A stretch of 64,000 nt of DNA from Entamoeba histolytica HM-1:IMSS (lineage: Eukaryota; Evosea; Mastigamoebida; Endamoebidae): positions 24,232-88,231 of the forward strand of contig NW_001914868.1 of NCBI RefSeq assembly GCF_000208925.1. Direction: 5' to 3'. Below the pieces are notes generated by a model. It was not told the DNA's origin, did no database searches, and was given only the letters and a program-made list of their open reading frames with translations. Shown here in pieces: positions 1-8,869 of this stretch. Within the stretch, counting starts at the first letter, position 1. Every line of letters starts with the position of its first letter. The translations under genes were made by a program, and so were the position numbers.

Positions 1-20
1 TATTAAATTATCAAAAATAT

Positions 21-621
21 ATGAGAAGAGACTATAATTTTGAATTTAATCATTTAGCATCTTTATATTTCATTGATAAAAAGAAAGAAGGTTATTTTAA
101 TAGAGAAGATTTATTAGAATTTACTGGAATGTTTGTCCAATTTAAAATTAAGAATGAATATGATTATCTTAGAAAGTTTCAAGCATATGCTTCAACAGAA
201 TTTTGGAAAACTTTACAAGAATCTCAAGGTCAGTATCAAATTACTGAATGGATGTTAAGATTATTTAAAGAAAGTCGTGGTATTAAAATGTTTAGTGGAT
301 CAAAAGAAGTATTTTTTACTTCAGCTAATATTAAAGAAATATATCAAGTACTTCGTGTAGAAGATTTTAGTGGATCTACTGTTGATGAATTTATGAGACT
401 CTTCCAAAAAGTTGCTGAAGATTCGGTTTGTTTTTATTATTTTATTATTTCTATTATACTATTTATTCTCTTACGTGTTTTAGGGTCAAATAGAATTAGG
501 AGATTCTCAATTTGATGATGTAGTCCCAGCAATGGTTGTTGCAGAATTTTTTAGGTACTTCTTAGATGAATGCTATTCTTATTTACAAAATATCTTATCA
601 ACAACTTCCACCAAATTATAA
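21..621 (+). CDS. EF-hand-like protein, 3' part, two exons
   Basis: Exon 1 runs 21-425 and exon 2 runs 484-621; the 58-bp intron (426-483) starts GTTTGT and ends TAG, and splicing keeps frame (phase 0). The spliced product from the ATG at 21 is 180 aa. The reading frame is open to the window edge, so the real start may lie upstream. A loop with D-K-K-K-E-G-Y-F-N-R-E-D spacing near residues 18-29 resembles an EF-hand, preceded by a helix; the rest is helical and acidic. The arrangement is loosely like the C-terminal region of PP2A B''-type regulatory subunits, but I cannot confirm that family. Unspliced reading would end in a run of hydrophobic residues, which is intron translation. Confidence 0.6.
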
Positions 622-698
622 ATTCTTTTCTTCATTTTTATTTTTCATTAAAAATAACAAAAAACCCTGTTAAAAAAACTAAAAATGAAAAGAGATAA

Positions 699-2228
699 AT
701 GAGCAATTTGAGAGATACAATTGAAATTGATTCAGAATTAAAACGTAGAGAAAAAGGAATTGCAGAACTTAGGAAAAGTAGAAGAGAAAGAAGGTTAGAA
801 GTAAAAAGAATTCAAGGAACAAACTCATTACCAGATATTCCTTTACAACAAACACTTCCAATGCTTAAACAAGAAAACGTTAGTGAAGCAATAGACTTGA
901 TATCAACACATTTATTTTATTCTAAGTTTAGTGATGTTTATTATGTATATAATTGTATTGATTTAATATTTATTCATTTACAAGGAAGTGAAGAAGTTGT
1001 TTTTAAAATACTTAAACTTCTAACAAATATTGCATCTATTGACGGTTCTTTTGATTATTTATTAAAAGTTGATCATACTTTTATTATACGTAATTTATTA
1101 TTAAGTCAAAACTCAAATATAAGAACACAAACAGCGTGGTATTTATCTAACCTCATATTAGATAATGATTGTGTTTATCCTGTATTTAAAAAAATGGGAC
1201 TTTTAGATTCACTTCAAACAGGATTACAATTATATTATCAAGACATTGGTTATTGTCAAAAAATTGGATTTTTAATTGGTGCAATTGCTAAATATTGTGA
1301 TGAATCAAATAATGAATGTTCTATTAAATCAGATAATATGGAAGTTGAATTAACACAAAAAACAAATCAAATTACTACGGTAGAATTTAAACAATCTATT
1401 TCACCAACAAATAGTATTTATGAAGATATATTTCCATTATTATCTTTATTATATCCACGAATTGAAAGTATTAATACAACATACTTTATTCTTTCAATGT
1501 TATCTCAAATAGAAATCAATTTTAAAAAATTAGCAAAATCAATTCCAACATTATACAAAACAATTTCATCAGGACTAAATTCAAAAAGTCAATGGACAAG
1601 AAATTATTGTATTGCTATTTGTGTTAATATTAGTGATTTTAATCAAAAATATATGACTCGTTTAATGCAACAATCAGACTTCTTTAGAAATTTAAGTCAA
1701 ACAGTTTATTTATCATCACCATCATTATTTGTTGATTTATGTTATGTGTGTAGTAATATGATAGCAATGAATCAATCAGTTACTCCAGTTTTATTACAAG
1801 TTAATTTAGTACAACGAATGATTCAAAAGTTATCAAATTTTGATTTCTCTGAAAATACAGATTCAATTGTTGATATTAAAATAGAATTTGGATGGTTCTA
1901 TCTTAATGTTTTATCTACTTCTCCTATTCATCAAATTGCTCTTATTATTTCAAATAATTTAACATTTAAAGCATTAACAATTATGGCTGAATGTTTAATT
2001 CAAAATTCTAAAGAATTTATTTCTACCTTTATTGATTCAGTTACAAAAATTATCACTGAATTACTTCATGATGATTCTGAACTTGCTAAAAATTTCATTG
2101 ATATATTAGAAGAGTCTGGTGTTACAGAAAATTTACATAAAATAGAATATTCATCTGATGAACATACTATTGCATTGAACAAGTATTTTTATGTAATTGA
2201 TCATAATAACCATCTTGAAGATAAATAA
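699..2228 (+). CDS. Importin alpha-like nuclear import adaptor
   Basis: 509 aa, close to the usual 520-540 aa of importin alpha. A basic N-terminal segment (residues about 15-38, many RRE/RKSRRERR-type clusters) looks like the importin-beta-binding domain, followed by armadillo-type helical repeats. One canonical-looking repeat (QTAWYLSNL near residue 148) carries the tryptophan and asparagine that normally contact the NLS; other repeats show few of these W/N pairs, so the NLS groove is divergent. The expected role is cytosolic recognition of NLS cargo and loading onto importin beta. The gene converges on the RhoGEF/GAP gene with only 43 bp between stop codons. Confidence 0.8.
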   Translation: MSNLRDTIEIDSELKRREKGIAELRKSRRERRLEVKRIQGTNSLPDIPLQQTLPMLKQENVSEAIDLISTHLFYSKFSDVYYVYNCIDLIFIHLQGSEEVVFKILKLLTNIASIDGSFDYLLKVDHTFIIRNLLLSQNSNIRTQTAWYLSNLILDNDCVYPVFKKMGLLDSLQTGLQLYYQDIGYCQKIGFLIGAIAKYCDESNNECSIKSDNMEVELTQKTNQITTVEFKQSISPTNSIYEDIFPLLSLLYPRIESINTTYFILSMLSQIEINFKKLAKSIPTLYKTISSGLNSKSQWTRNYCIAICVNISDFNQKYMTRLMQQSDFFRNLSQTVYLSSPSLFVDLCYVCSNMIAMNQSVTPVLLQVNLVQRMIQKLSNFDFSENTDSIVDIKIEFGWFYLNVLSTSPIHQIALIISNNLTFKALTIMAECLIQNSKEFISTFIDSVTKIITELLHDDSELAKNFIDILEESGVTENLHKIEYSSDEHTIALNKYFYVIDHNNHLEDK

Positions 2229-2271
2229 ATTAAAAAAAAATAAGATTAATTATTATTTTTATAAAAACATT

Positions 2272-4053
2272 TTAATTGGTTTCATTTTCAGAATCATAAC
2301 TACTTTCATTCTTATCATTTATTAGCTCTGGTTCACCATTTTCTTCATTTACTAATTCTTGTCTTAATTTTTCTTTTACTTCAAAATATTCTTTTTCGTC
2401 ATTGTTATTAGCAACAAAAATAGCTGTTTGTCGTTCTTCTAAAGTTTTATCAATCATTTCAAAAATAGAAGGATATTCTGCAATTAACATTTCAACCATT
2501 GTATAAATATTTCCAGTAATTCCTTCATTTTTTGACCAACATAAATTTGGTGCTAATATTTTTGCTAGTGTTAATGAATCCATTTGAGTATCTTCATGAT
2601 TTAATGAAATTCTATAACAAAGTTTCATTAAACGATTTAAGAGTGCTTTATTATATAAAGGTAATTTATCAATATATTGAATGATTAAAACAATATTTTT
2701 TTCTGGTGTTTCTTCAATAAGTTCAGGAATTGAGTCATAAGGAAGTAATGGTTCAGGTAAATTTCTTAAATAAATCTTAATAATATCAGCTGCAATTAAT
2801 GCGTTAGGTATTTCAAAATCTTTTCCTAAATTAATCAATGGAATAATCTTATTTATTATCTTTCCATCACCTTTTCTTTTAAATACAAAAGGATCTTTTA
2901 CTCCTTCTTCATCTAATACAAAGAAACATTGGTCAATTGCTTGTGGAATTAATAATGATTCATCAGGTTCATTTTCTTTCATATATGTTTCAAGACTTTT
3001 ACCAAATAATCGTTTACATTTACATTGGATTTGAGTTGAAGTAACAATATCAATCCATTCTTTTTTTTGAGTTAAATCATTAAATAATAAAATAGTAGTT
3101 TCTTTCTTTACATCACTTTGATCAAAAATTTGACATTCATTTTCAGGTAATTCTTCTATTTGACAATCATTTAACCAATATTGTAATGGTTGATGTTGTT
3201 TTTGATCAGAAGAAATTAATAAAATAGTATCTTCAAATAAAAAGCAATAAATAGGGATATTTAATTCATCAAAACATTGTTGAACCCATTGTTGATTTAG
3301 TTCTTCATCTGAAATGACTTCAATTTTAAGTGATTTAAGAATAACTTGATCTTCATGTAATAACATACGATCAGTAGGAAAATAATCACTACATTTAAAA
3401 TGTTTTCTTAAATTCATAATTTTAATAATATTTGGATATGTAGAATAAATTGCTTTAAGAGAAGAATCAATAATTTGTAAACCATAAACAATGTCATATG
3501 ATTTATTCCAATTAGGATCATTTCCTGAAAGATGTTGAACAATACCAACAAATGTTTTAAATAAATTTGAGACATATTCTATGTATTTAATATAAACCAT
3601 TGCTAATGTATATTCTTTATTAATTTTTATTTTTTTAGGTAATTTAGGGAAAAAATGTTCTGATGCATAAAGTGCAATACATAATTTATGATATACTGAC
3701 GTATAATTAACTAAAATATTATCTAAATTCTCATCATATAACATTACTACTTTAATAATAATGTCTGATATTACTTCTTTTCTTTCTTCATTTCCTTGAA
3801 AATATTCTTCATACATTTTTTTTATTGAATATAATGATTCACTTAATGATAGATGAATTGATTTGATTGTTTCTAAATTGGATGGAAACATTTCATTTAA
3901 CTCTTCTTTACTTATTTTTGTTTTCTTGATAACTTCAGGTGTAAAAATACTATAATACTTTTCAAATTTTTTCCCATTTTCTTTCATCTCTTCTTCTAAT
4001 TGAATTAACTCATTAAATTCTTCTTTAAAACTTGTTGTTTCTGTTGTTGTCAT
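2272..4053 (-). CDS. DH-PH-RhoGAP multidomain Rho regulator
   Basis: 593 aa, ATG at 4053. Residues about 10-225 are all-helical with the pattern of a Dbl-homology (RhoGEF) domain: a helix around EELNEMFPSNLETIKSIH, a central helix, and an IKYIEYVSNLFKTF segment like the DH signature helix. Residues about 230-340 fit a PH domain (ending KKEWIDIV). Residues 348-535 are a RhoGAP domain with conserved IYLRNLPEPLLPY and LAKILAPNLCW. The loop that normally reads F-R-x-S-G with the catalytic arginine finger reads F-K-R-K-G here (K392, R393). The protein would both load and hydrolyse GTP on Rho/Rac at membranes; GAP activity is uncertain. The C-terminal tail is acidic. Confidence 0.82.
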   Translation of the reverse strand: MTTTETTSFKEEFNELIQLEEEMKENGKKFEKYYSIFTPEVIKKTKISKEELNEMFPSNLETIKSIHLSLSESLYSIKKMYEEYFQGNEERKEVISDIIIKVVMLYDENLDNILVNYTSVYHKLCIALYASEHFFPKLPKKIKINKEYTLAMVYIKYIEYVSNLFKTFVGIVQHLSGNDPNWNKSYDIVYGLQIIDSSLKAIYSTYPNIIKIMNLRKHFKCSDYFPTDRMLLHEDQVILKSLKIEVISDEELNQQWVQQCFDELNIPIYCFLFEDTILLISSDQKQHQPLQYWLNDCQIEELPENECQIFDQSDVKKETTILLFNDLTQKKEWIDIVTSTQIQCKCKRLFGKSLETYMKENEPDESLLIPQAIDQCFFVLDEEGVKDPFVFKRKGDGKIINKIIPLINLGKDFEIPNALIAADIIKIYLRNLPEPLLPYDSIPELIEETPEKNIVLIIQYIDKLPLYNKALLNRLMKLCYRISLNHEDTQMDSLTLAKILAPNLCWSKNEGITGNIYTMVEMLIAEYPSIFEMIDKTLEERQTAIFVANNNDEKEYFEVKEKLRQELVNEENGEPELINDKNESSYDSENETN

Positions 4054-4270
4054 AAAAATGATTCAATTAACAATTAATAATTCTTTTTTAAAAACTTCTT
4101 TATTTTAACTAATTTTTTTTTTATATTGTTTAGATACAATTTTGAGAATAAAAATCTATTTTCTTTTTTTATTTTTATACTTCAAATAATGTTATATTTC
4201 ATTTTGTTTTTAATAACTAATTTTTTTTTTAAACTCGTTTTAGTTCATTCATTTCAAATTACTTCACTTA

Positions 4271-5230
4271 ATGGAATATTTAATTAACTTCTTACAATTA
4301 AATCGATTTAAACAATTAAAACATGAATTGGATTCTTATCAAGAAGAATTTACTACTCTTTTTAATGATTATAATAATAATTATCAACAAACCTTTCAAC
4401 AATGTAAAAATCAATGTAAATTGATGTTAATTTTCCATCATTCACCTCAATCTCCATTATCTCTTCAATCCCTTTCTTCACTTTTAACAGATAACCAACT
4501 CATTCAAACTATTAATCAATATTATTTAATATTTATTTCAAATGTTAATACTGATATTGGACATAAACTTGAAGAAATACATGACATTGCGTCATTTCCA
4601 TCAATTTCTATTGTCTTTCCTTTTAATGGTGTTTCAGGTCAGTTATTAACAGTATTAAAACACAATGAATTTACAAGTGATACATTGATGAAAATTGCTA
4701 TTCAACATACTAATTTATTTAATGAAATTATTGAAGAACGAAGAGTTGAAGAAGAAAGAAGAAGAGTTAGGGAAGAACAAGAACAAGAATACAAAAAAGC
4801 ATTAGAAGAAGCAAAGAGACAAGAAGAAAGAGAACAGAAAAAACAAGAAGAATTACTTCGAAGAGAAGAAGAGAAAATAAAAGAAGAAGAACGACAAAAG
4901 AATGAAGAAAAGAAAAAACAAAGAGAAAAAGAAGAAATTCTTAATGACATGAAAAGAAAGAAGCAGATATTTGAACAAGAACAAGAACCTAATGGAAAAG
5001 ACACTTGTATTATTAGTGTTAGATTTCCTAATGGAAAGAAAATTCAAAGGAGGTTTAATAAAAAAGATAAATTACAAAAATTATATGACTTTGTTGATGC
5101 TAATCAAAGTGCTACAAGAAATTATTCTCTAGTTAGATTAATACCAAAAAAACGATTTGAAAATAAAGAAATAAGTTTTGAAGAAGAAAAATTATATCCA
5201 TCAGCAATGCTTGTTGTTGAATTAAATTAA
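4271..5230 (+). CDS. UAS-UBX domain protein (FAF2/UBXD8-like p97 adaptor)
   Basis: 319 aa. Residues about 40-150 have the thioredoxin-like UAS pattern (LMLIFHHS, then an IASFPSISIVFPFNG strand-loop). Residues about 155-240 are a Glu/Arg/Lys-rich coiled coil. Residues about 243-319 are a UBX domain (IISVRFPNGKKIQRRF at its start). This order is that of FAF1/FAF2-type adaptors that bring Cdc48/p97 to ubiquitinated or ER/lipid-droplet substrates. The usual FPR loop that contacts p97 reads I-P-K here, so affinity may differ. No ER hairpin is evident, although the N-terminus is short. The stop codon lies 15 bp from the convergent ATG5 stop. Confidence 0.85.
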   Translation: MEYLINFLQLNRFKQLKHELDSYQEEFTTLFNDYNNNYQQTFQQCKNQCKLMLIFHHSPQSPLSLQSLSSLLTDNQLIQTINQYYLIFISNVNTDIGHKLEEIHDIASFPSISIVFPFNGVSGQLLTVLKHNEFTSDTLMKIAIQHTNLFNEIIEERRVEEERRRVREEQEQEYKKALEEAKRQEEREQKKQEELLRREEEKIKEEERQKNEEKKKQREKEEILNDMKRKKQIFEQEQEPNGKDTCIISVRFPNGKKIQRRFNKKDKLQKLYDFVDANQSATRNYSLVRLIPKKRFENKEISFEEEKLYPSAMLVVELN

Positions 5231-5245
5231 ATGATAAAAGAAATT

Positions 5246-6112
5246 TTAAATTACGATTAAAAGTTCATCAGTTTTTCTTATGATAACATGAAGGAATAAA
5301 TCAGAATGACTCAAATTTAAAGCAAGCCATAATAAGGGTGTGTCAAGAGGTATAGTTATTCCTTGTATGACAATACAAAGGTTTGGACATTGTTCAAATG
5401 AATTTGTTTTTAATAATTGTAATGAAGGAGGGTCATTATCATTTATATCTCTTTCTTTTAAAAAAACTTGAAGACCTTCAATGAGTGTTGTTAAATGATC
5501 ATTAATAATAACAGGAATACAGTCAGTGTATCTTCTTTGTGAACCAAAATACCAATGAATTGGAATATTTTGCCAATTTTCACCTGTAATAAGTATTGGA
5601 TTAAGTAATTGTTCATATTCTTCTAATTTATTTTGAGCATGAAATTCCCATAATGGTGTAATTGATTCAACTGCTAATTGTCTAATAGTTTGAATAGAAC
5701 CATAACGTAAATAAACACTTTCTTTTAATTGTTGTATATGATAATTTTTGATTGTTTCTTCATTTTCATATGGTTGAAATGTTGATTGGTTTTGACTAAT
5801 TCCAATAGTTATTTCCATTGGTAAACTACCATTATGAAGTGCATCAAATATTACACCAATAGGAAAATACCATTTAACATTTTGTTCATTTACTGTATAA
5901 GTAACTGAACTAATTGGTTGTTCTACTTCTTCAAGAAATTCTGTTAATGAACTTTTTAATAAAAATGGTAAATATTCATTCCGAGATGCATTATATAATG
6001 TAAATTTCTCTTCATTCTTAAATGGAATTCTAACAATTAGAGGAATTGTCCCTTCGATAACTTTTCGTTTGATTGTAGAATCTATCAATGATGAATATTC
6101 AGCAACTTGCAT
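5246..6112 (-). CDS. ATG5: Autophagy protein ATG5
   Basis: 288 aa, about the human length (275 aa). Family blocks are seen in order: IPLIVRIPF and EYLPFLL near the N-terminus, VKWYFPIGVIFDAL (79-92), the helical segment LKESVYLRYGS (129-139), IPIHWYF (184-189), and the C-terminal signature around IVIQGITIPLDTPLLWL plus DLFLHVIIR. ATG5 with ATG12 and ATG16 forms the E3-like complex that lipidates ATG8 on autophagosomal membranes. The position that aligns with the human acceptor lysine K130 (in LKEADALK) is arginine 136 here, so the covalent ATG12 link may be absent. The ATG at 6112 follows an A/T-rich leader and is the first in frame. Confidence 0.87.
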   Translation of the reverse strand: MQVAEYSSLIDSTIKRKVIEGTIPLIVRIPFKNEEKFTLYNASRNEYLPFLLKSSLTEFLEEVEQPISSVTYTVNEQNVKWYFPIGVIFDALHNGSLPMEITIGISQNQSTFQPYENEETIKNYHIQQLKESVYLRYGSIQTIRQLAVESITPLWEFHAQNKLEEYEQLLNPILITGENWQNIPIHWYFGSQRRYTDCIPVIINDHLTTLIEGLQVFLKERDINDNDPPSLQLLKTNSFEQCPNLCIVIQGITIPLDTPLLWLALNLSHSDLFLHVIIRKTDELLIVI

Positions 6113-6170
6113 GTTAATTTTTTTTTTAAGTTTTTTTAATTTCTTTTTTAAAGAAAAAAAAAATTAAAAA

Positions 6171-6196
6171 GAACTAAATAAACTGAGAACTAAATA
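6171..6196 (+). promoter_or_regulatory. Duplicated GAAC-type core promoter element
   Basis: The decamer GAACTAAATA occurs at 6171-6180 and again at 6187-6196, ending 9 bp before the tetraspanin ATG. GAACT-containing elements are a known Entamoeba core-promoter component alongside a TATA-like box and an initiator. A direct duplicate is seen; its function is inferred. Confidence 0.5.
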
Positions 6197-6205
6197 AAAA
6201 GGAAT

Positions 6206-6826
6206 ATGAAGGTAATTCAATTCATTGTACTTGGATGGGGTATTTTTACTCTTATAGCTGCTGGTTTATGGATTGGTGTAGTATTTGTAGGTCCAATACG
6301 AAAAATGGAACAAAATAATACACTTGCTAAATCATCATTAAACTATTATTCAAGAAATACTTTTGTTGTTGAAACATGTACTGTTGCAGCATTAATGGGA
6401 TTATTAGGTATAATATTGTGTGTATATTCATTAATACCAAAACCAACAATGGGAATAGTTTCTTATATTGGACTTGCATTAGCTGTTATTTCAGCATTAG
6501 CAACAGTTGGGTATTTTGGATATACATATTTCCATATGAGGAATGCAACAAATGCATCAATGAGTAGTTCACTTGCCCTTTGGGAAGAAAAGTTTGGGTG
6601 TTGTGGATGGGATGTTTATAGACAAAAACCATTATGTGCTTCTGATGTTGGTAGTTTAAATCCAAATATGACATGTAAAATCAAAACACAACCACTTCGT
6701 AATGCTTCACTTCAAAATTTTGCAGTTGGGTGTTTCTTTATTGTAGTTCTTTTTGTCAGTGCTGTTATGATTGTTATTCTTCAACAAAAGACAAAAGATA
6801 CAACTGGAGGATATACACCAGTTTAA
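6206..6826 (+). CDS. Tetraspanin
   Basis: 206 aa with four membrane spans (about 3-28, 54-77, 83-109 and 168-192). The small loop between spans 1 and 2 and the larger loop between spans 3 and 4 have tetraspanin topology. The large loop holds the diagnostic CCG (EKFGCCGWD, about 131-139) and two further cysteines (PLCAS and TCKIK), enough for two disulfides. The loop is short, as in many protist tetraspanins, and has N-glycosylation sequons (NAT, NAS, NMT). Tetraspanins organise plasma-membrane and endosomal protein clusters. The short C-terminal tail ends GGYTPV, which could act as a sorting motif. Confidence 0.88.
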   Translation: MKVIQFIVLGWGIFTLIAAGLWIGVVFVGPIRKMEQNNTLAKSSLNYYSRNTFVVETCTVAALMGLLGIILCVYSLIPKPTMGIVSYIGLALAVISALATVGYFGYTYFHMRNATNASMSSSLALWEEKFGCCGWDVYRQKPLCASDVGSLNPNMTCKIKTQPLRNASLQNFAVGCFFIVVLFVSAVMIVILQQKTKDTTGGYTPV

Positions 6827-7073
6827 TTCAAATTCTTTATGAGTTTATTTGATTTATTTTTAGATATTTACTATTTTTATTAATTTGACTCATAAACTTT
6901 CTTCTTCTTTTTTTTTTTGGTTTTAAAAGTTTCCAAAGAAAAAATGATAGTTAAAAAAATTATTTAAAAACTATATTCTAGAAATTTCGTCATCAACAAA
7001 AAGTTGTTCTTTTTATGACTGGTTTAAATAAATACCCCTTTCATCTCATTATTTTAATTAATTATTATTTCTC

Positions 7074-7280
7074 ATGGTTAAAATTACTTGTAATTGTGTC
7101 TTAACAGTAATTTTTGCTTTTATTCTTCCTCCAGTTTCTATGTATTTAATGGAAAAATGTGAAAAGAGATTTTGGATTTCATTAATTTTAACTCTTCTCT
7201 TCTTCCTTCCTGGTCAAATTTACACTATATTCTATATGGTAACTCATCCAACTGAATTATATGCTCCAGGTTTGATGTAA
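7074..7280 (+). CDS. PMP3: PMP3/UPF0057 small membrane proteolipid
   Basis: 68 aa with two hydrophobic segments (about 8-28 and 34-54) joined by a short charged loop, and the family pattern ILPPVSMYLMEKC then LPGQIYTIFY. The length matches yeast Pmp3 (55 aa) and its plant relatives. These plasma-membrane proteolipids affect membrane potential and cation tolerance in yeast. The ATG at 7074 is the first in a clean A/T-rich leader. Confidence 0.88.
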   Translation: MVKITCNCVLTVIFAFILPPVSMYLMEKCEKRFWISLILTLLFFLPGQIYTIFYMVTHPTELYAPGLM

Positions 7281-7357
7281 CTTAAGGAAAGTAAAGTGAT
7301 TTATTTTTTTCTTTAAAAGTGTTTTGGTTAGAATTAAAAAAAGACATAAGTAATGAA

Positions 7358-8101
7358 TTATTTATGACACCTTTGAAAACGTATACCACAATAAGACCAA
7401 ATACCAATAAAAATGATTAAACAAACTATCATTCCAACAATAATATATAATCTTATGTTCTTATTTTTAAATTTTCTCTTTAATTCTATTGATTGTTTAT
7501 ATAATTCTTCTGTATCTCTCATAATTAAATCACTTTCTCCATCAAGATTATCTAATACTCTTCCTCTACTTAATAATTTATCTACATTTTCATTTACTTG
7601 TGAAACTGTTTGGTCTAATGTTTGTTGAATTTTATTTAATGGATCATTAGTAAGATCATTAAAATGATTCTGGTAGCATTAAGTATTTTATTAAATAAAT
7701 AAATTATTAAAAAAAGAAAAACAAACAATTTTTTGTTTCATCATAGGAGCAAAAGTATTATTTAATGAACGTGTTGGTAATGTAGCTAATTGGTCTGTAT
7801 TAAATAATTTTGAGAAATTAATAACAACCTCATCAATAAAATCAAATGCACGTTCTTGTGGAAATGATTCTCCAGTGATAGTAATAACTGTAATAATGTC
7901 TGTTGTTAAAAGACAAAATGATAACAATTCATGATGAAGAACATTCTTTCCAATGGATGCCTTTGCTAAGATTTGTTTAATAATTTTATCTGCCCCTGGT
8001 AAAGAAACTTCATAATACTCTGCTAAAATATTTGTTTTAAACGCAACACAACAGTAAAGAATTTGAGGTCCAGGATCATATCTTTTAAGTGGGTTTGCCA
8101 T
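7358..8101 (-). CDS. Longin-type R-SNARE (VAMP7-like), two exons
   Basis: Exon 1 is 7727-8101 and exon 2 is 7358-7669; the 57-bp intron starts GTTTGT and ends CAG, and splicing is in phase 0, giving 228 aa. Exon 1 encodes a longin domain (strand-rich, with LPGADKIIKQILAKA and FDFIDEVVINF). Exon 2 encodes the R-SNARE coiled coil, with arginine at the zero layer in VDKLLSRGRVLDNLD, then one C-terminal transmembrane helix (LYIIVGMIVCLIIFIGIW) and a short tail. Longin plus SNARE plus membrane anchor matches VAMP7 or Sec22 families; a farnesylation box is absent, so Ykt6 is excluded. It would drive fusion of endosomal, lysosomal or phagosomal vesicles. Confidence 0.85.
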
Positions 8102-8170
8102 TTAAGTTCTTCAGTAATTATTTTATAGTTCATTTTTAAAGAGAAAAAACCATAATTAACAATAAAAAAA

Positions 8171-8815
8171 TCATTTCAAAACAACAGTGACACAAAGATC
8201 AGAACCATAAAAATAGTTTTTAAATGAGCCAACAGTCATAAATGGTGGAAGATTAATTCCTTGATTAGTAATAGAAGAAAAACTAATTTTTAACTGATCC
8301 TGAGCTTTCTTAATAAAATTACTAACTAATAATTTTTTCTTCGACAAAAATAGACTTGATTTAATTTGATTACTTTCAAGATAAACTAAGTTAAATAATA
8401 CTAACTCTTGAGACTTTTCAATTAGTCTTTTAAATAAAAGATGATCTTCTTGTGTTTTTAGTATATGATGTTCCCATAATTGAAGTTTCATTTCATCCAT
8501 TGACTGTTGTATTAAATCATCATCCATTTTACAACAATTCTTTAAAAAAATTAAGATATTATTGAAATAACTCTCTTGAACTTTTTGTATATCTACAACT
8601 TCATTTTTTAATTCTAATGTAATTACTCCGTCATCTTTAACAAAAAGGTCATAAATAGTTCCAATACAAAGATGTGGTGGTAATACAATTCCATTACATT
8701 CAACAACATGACTTTGAGAAATATCAAAAACTAAAAGAAATCTATTCACTGGATTTACTTGTCCATTAATTCCTACTAAAACAGAACAATTTAGGTAATC
8801 GTTAATAATATCCAT
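8171..8815 (-). CDS. Hypothetical protein, 214 aa
   Basis: I do not recognise this protein. It has no signal peptide or membrane span. Strand-rich ends (SVLVGINGQVNPVNRF at the N-terminus, GSDLCVTVVLK at the C-terminus) flank a helical, charged middle (about 85-170). The ATG at 8815 is preceded by A/T-rich leader. It lies between two minus-strand genes, 69 bp from the R-SNARE start and 54 bp from the downstream end of the four-pass membrane protein gene, with no sign of co-transcription beyond orientation. Confidence 0.65.
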   Translation of the reverse strand: MDIINDYLNCSVLVGINGQVNPVNRFLLVFDISQSHVVECNGIVLPPHLCIGTIYDLFVKDDGVITLELKNEVVDIQKVQESYFNNILIFLKNCCKMDDDLIQQSMDEMKLQLWEHHILKTQEDHLLFKRLIEKSQELVLFNLVYLESNQIKSSLFLSKKKLLVSNFIKKAQDQLKISFSSITNQGINLPPFMTVGSFKNYFYGSDLCVTVVLK

Positions 8816-8869
8816 AAAATAGTAATGTAAGTTAAACCAATAAAAAAAAAGAAAAAAAAAAGTTAAAGA

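Noticed and set aside
4702..5047. Two antisense frames opposite the UBX coiled coil (Ser/Phe-rich)
   Set aside because: They mirror the Glu/Arg/Lys repeat codons of the real gene on the other strand and have no independent support.
7413..7628. Plus-strand frame opposite the R-SNARE second exon
   Set aside because: The minus strand encodes a complete R-SNARE coiled coil and membrane anchor here.
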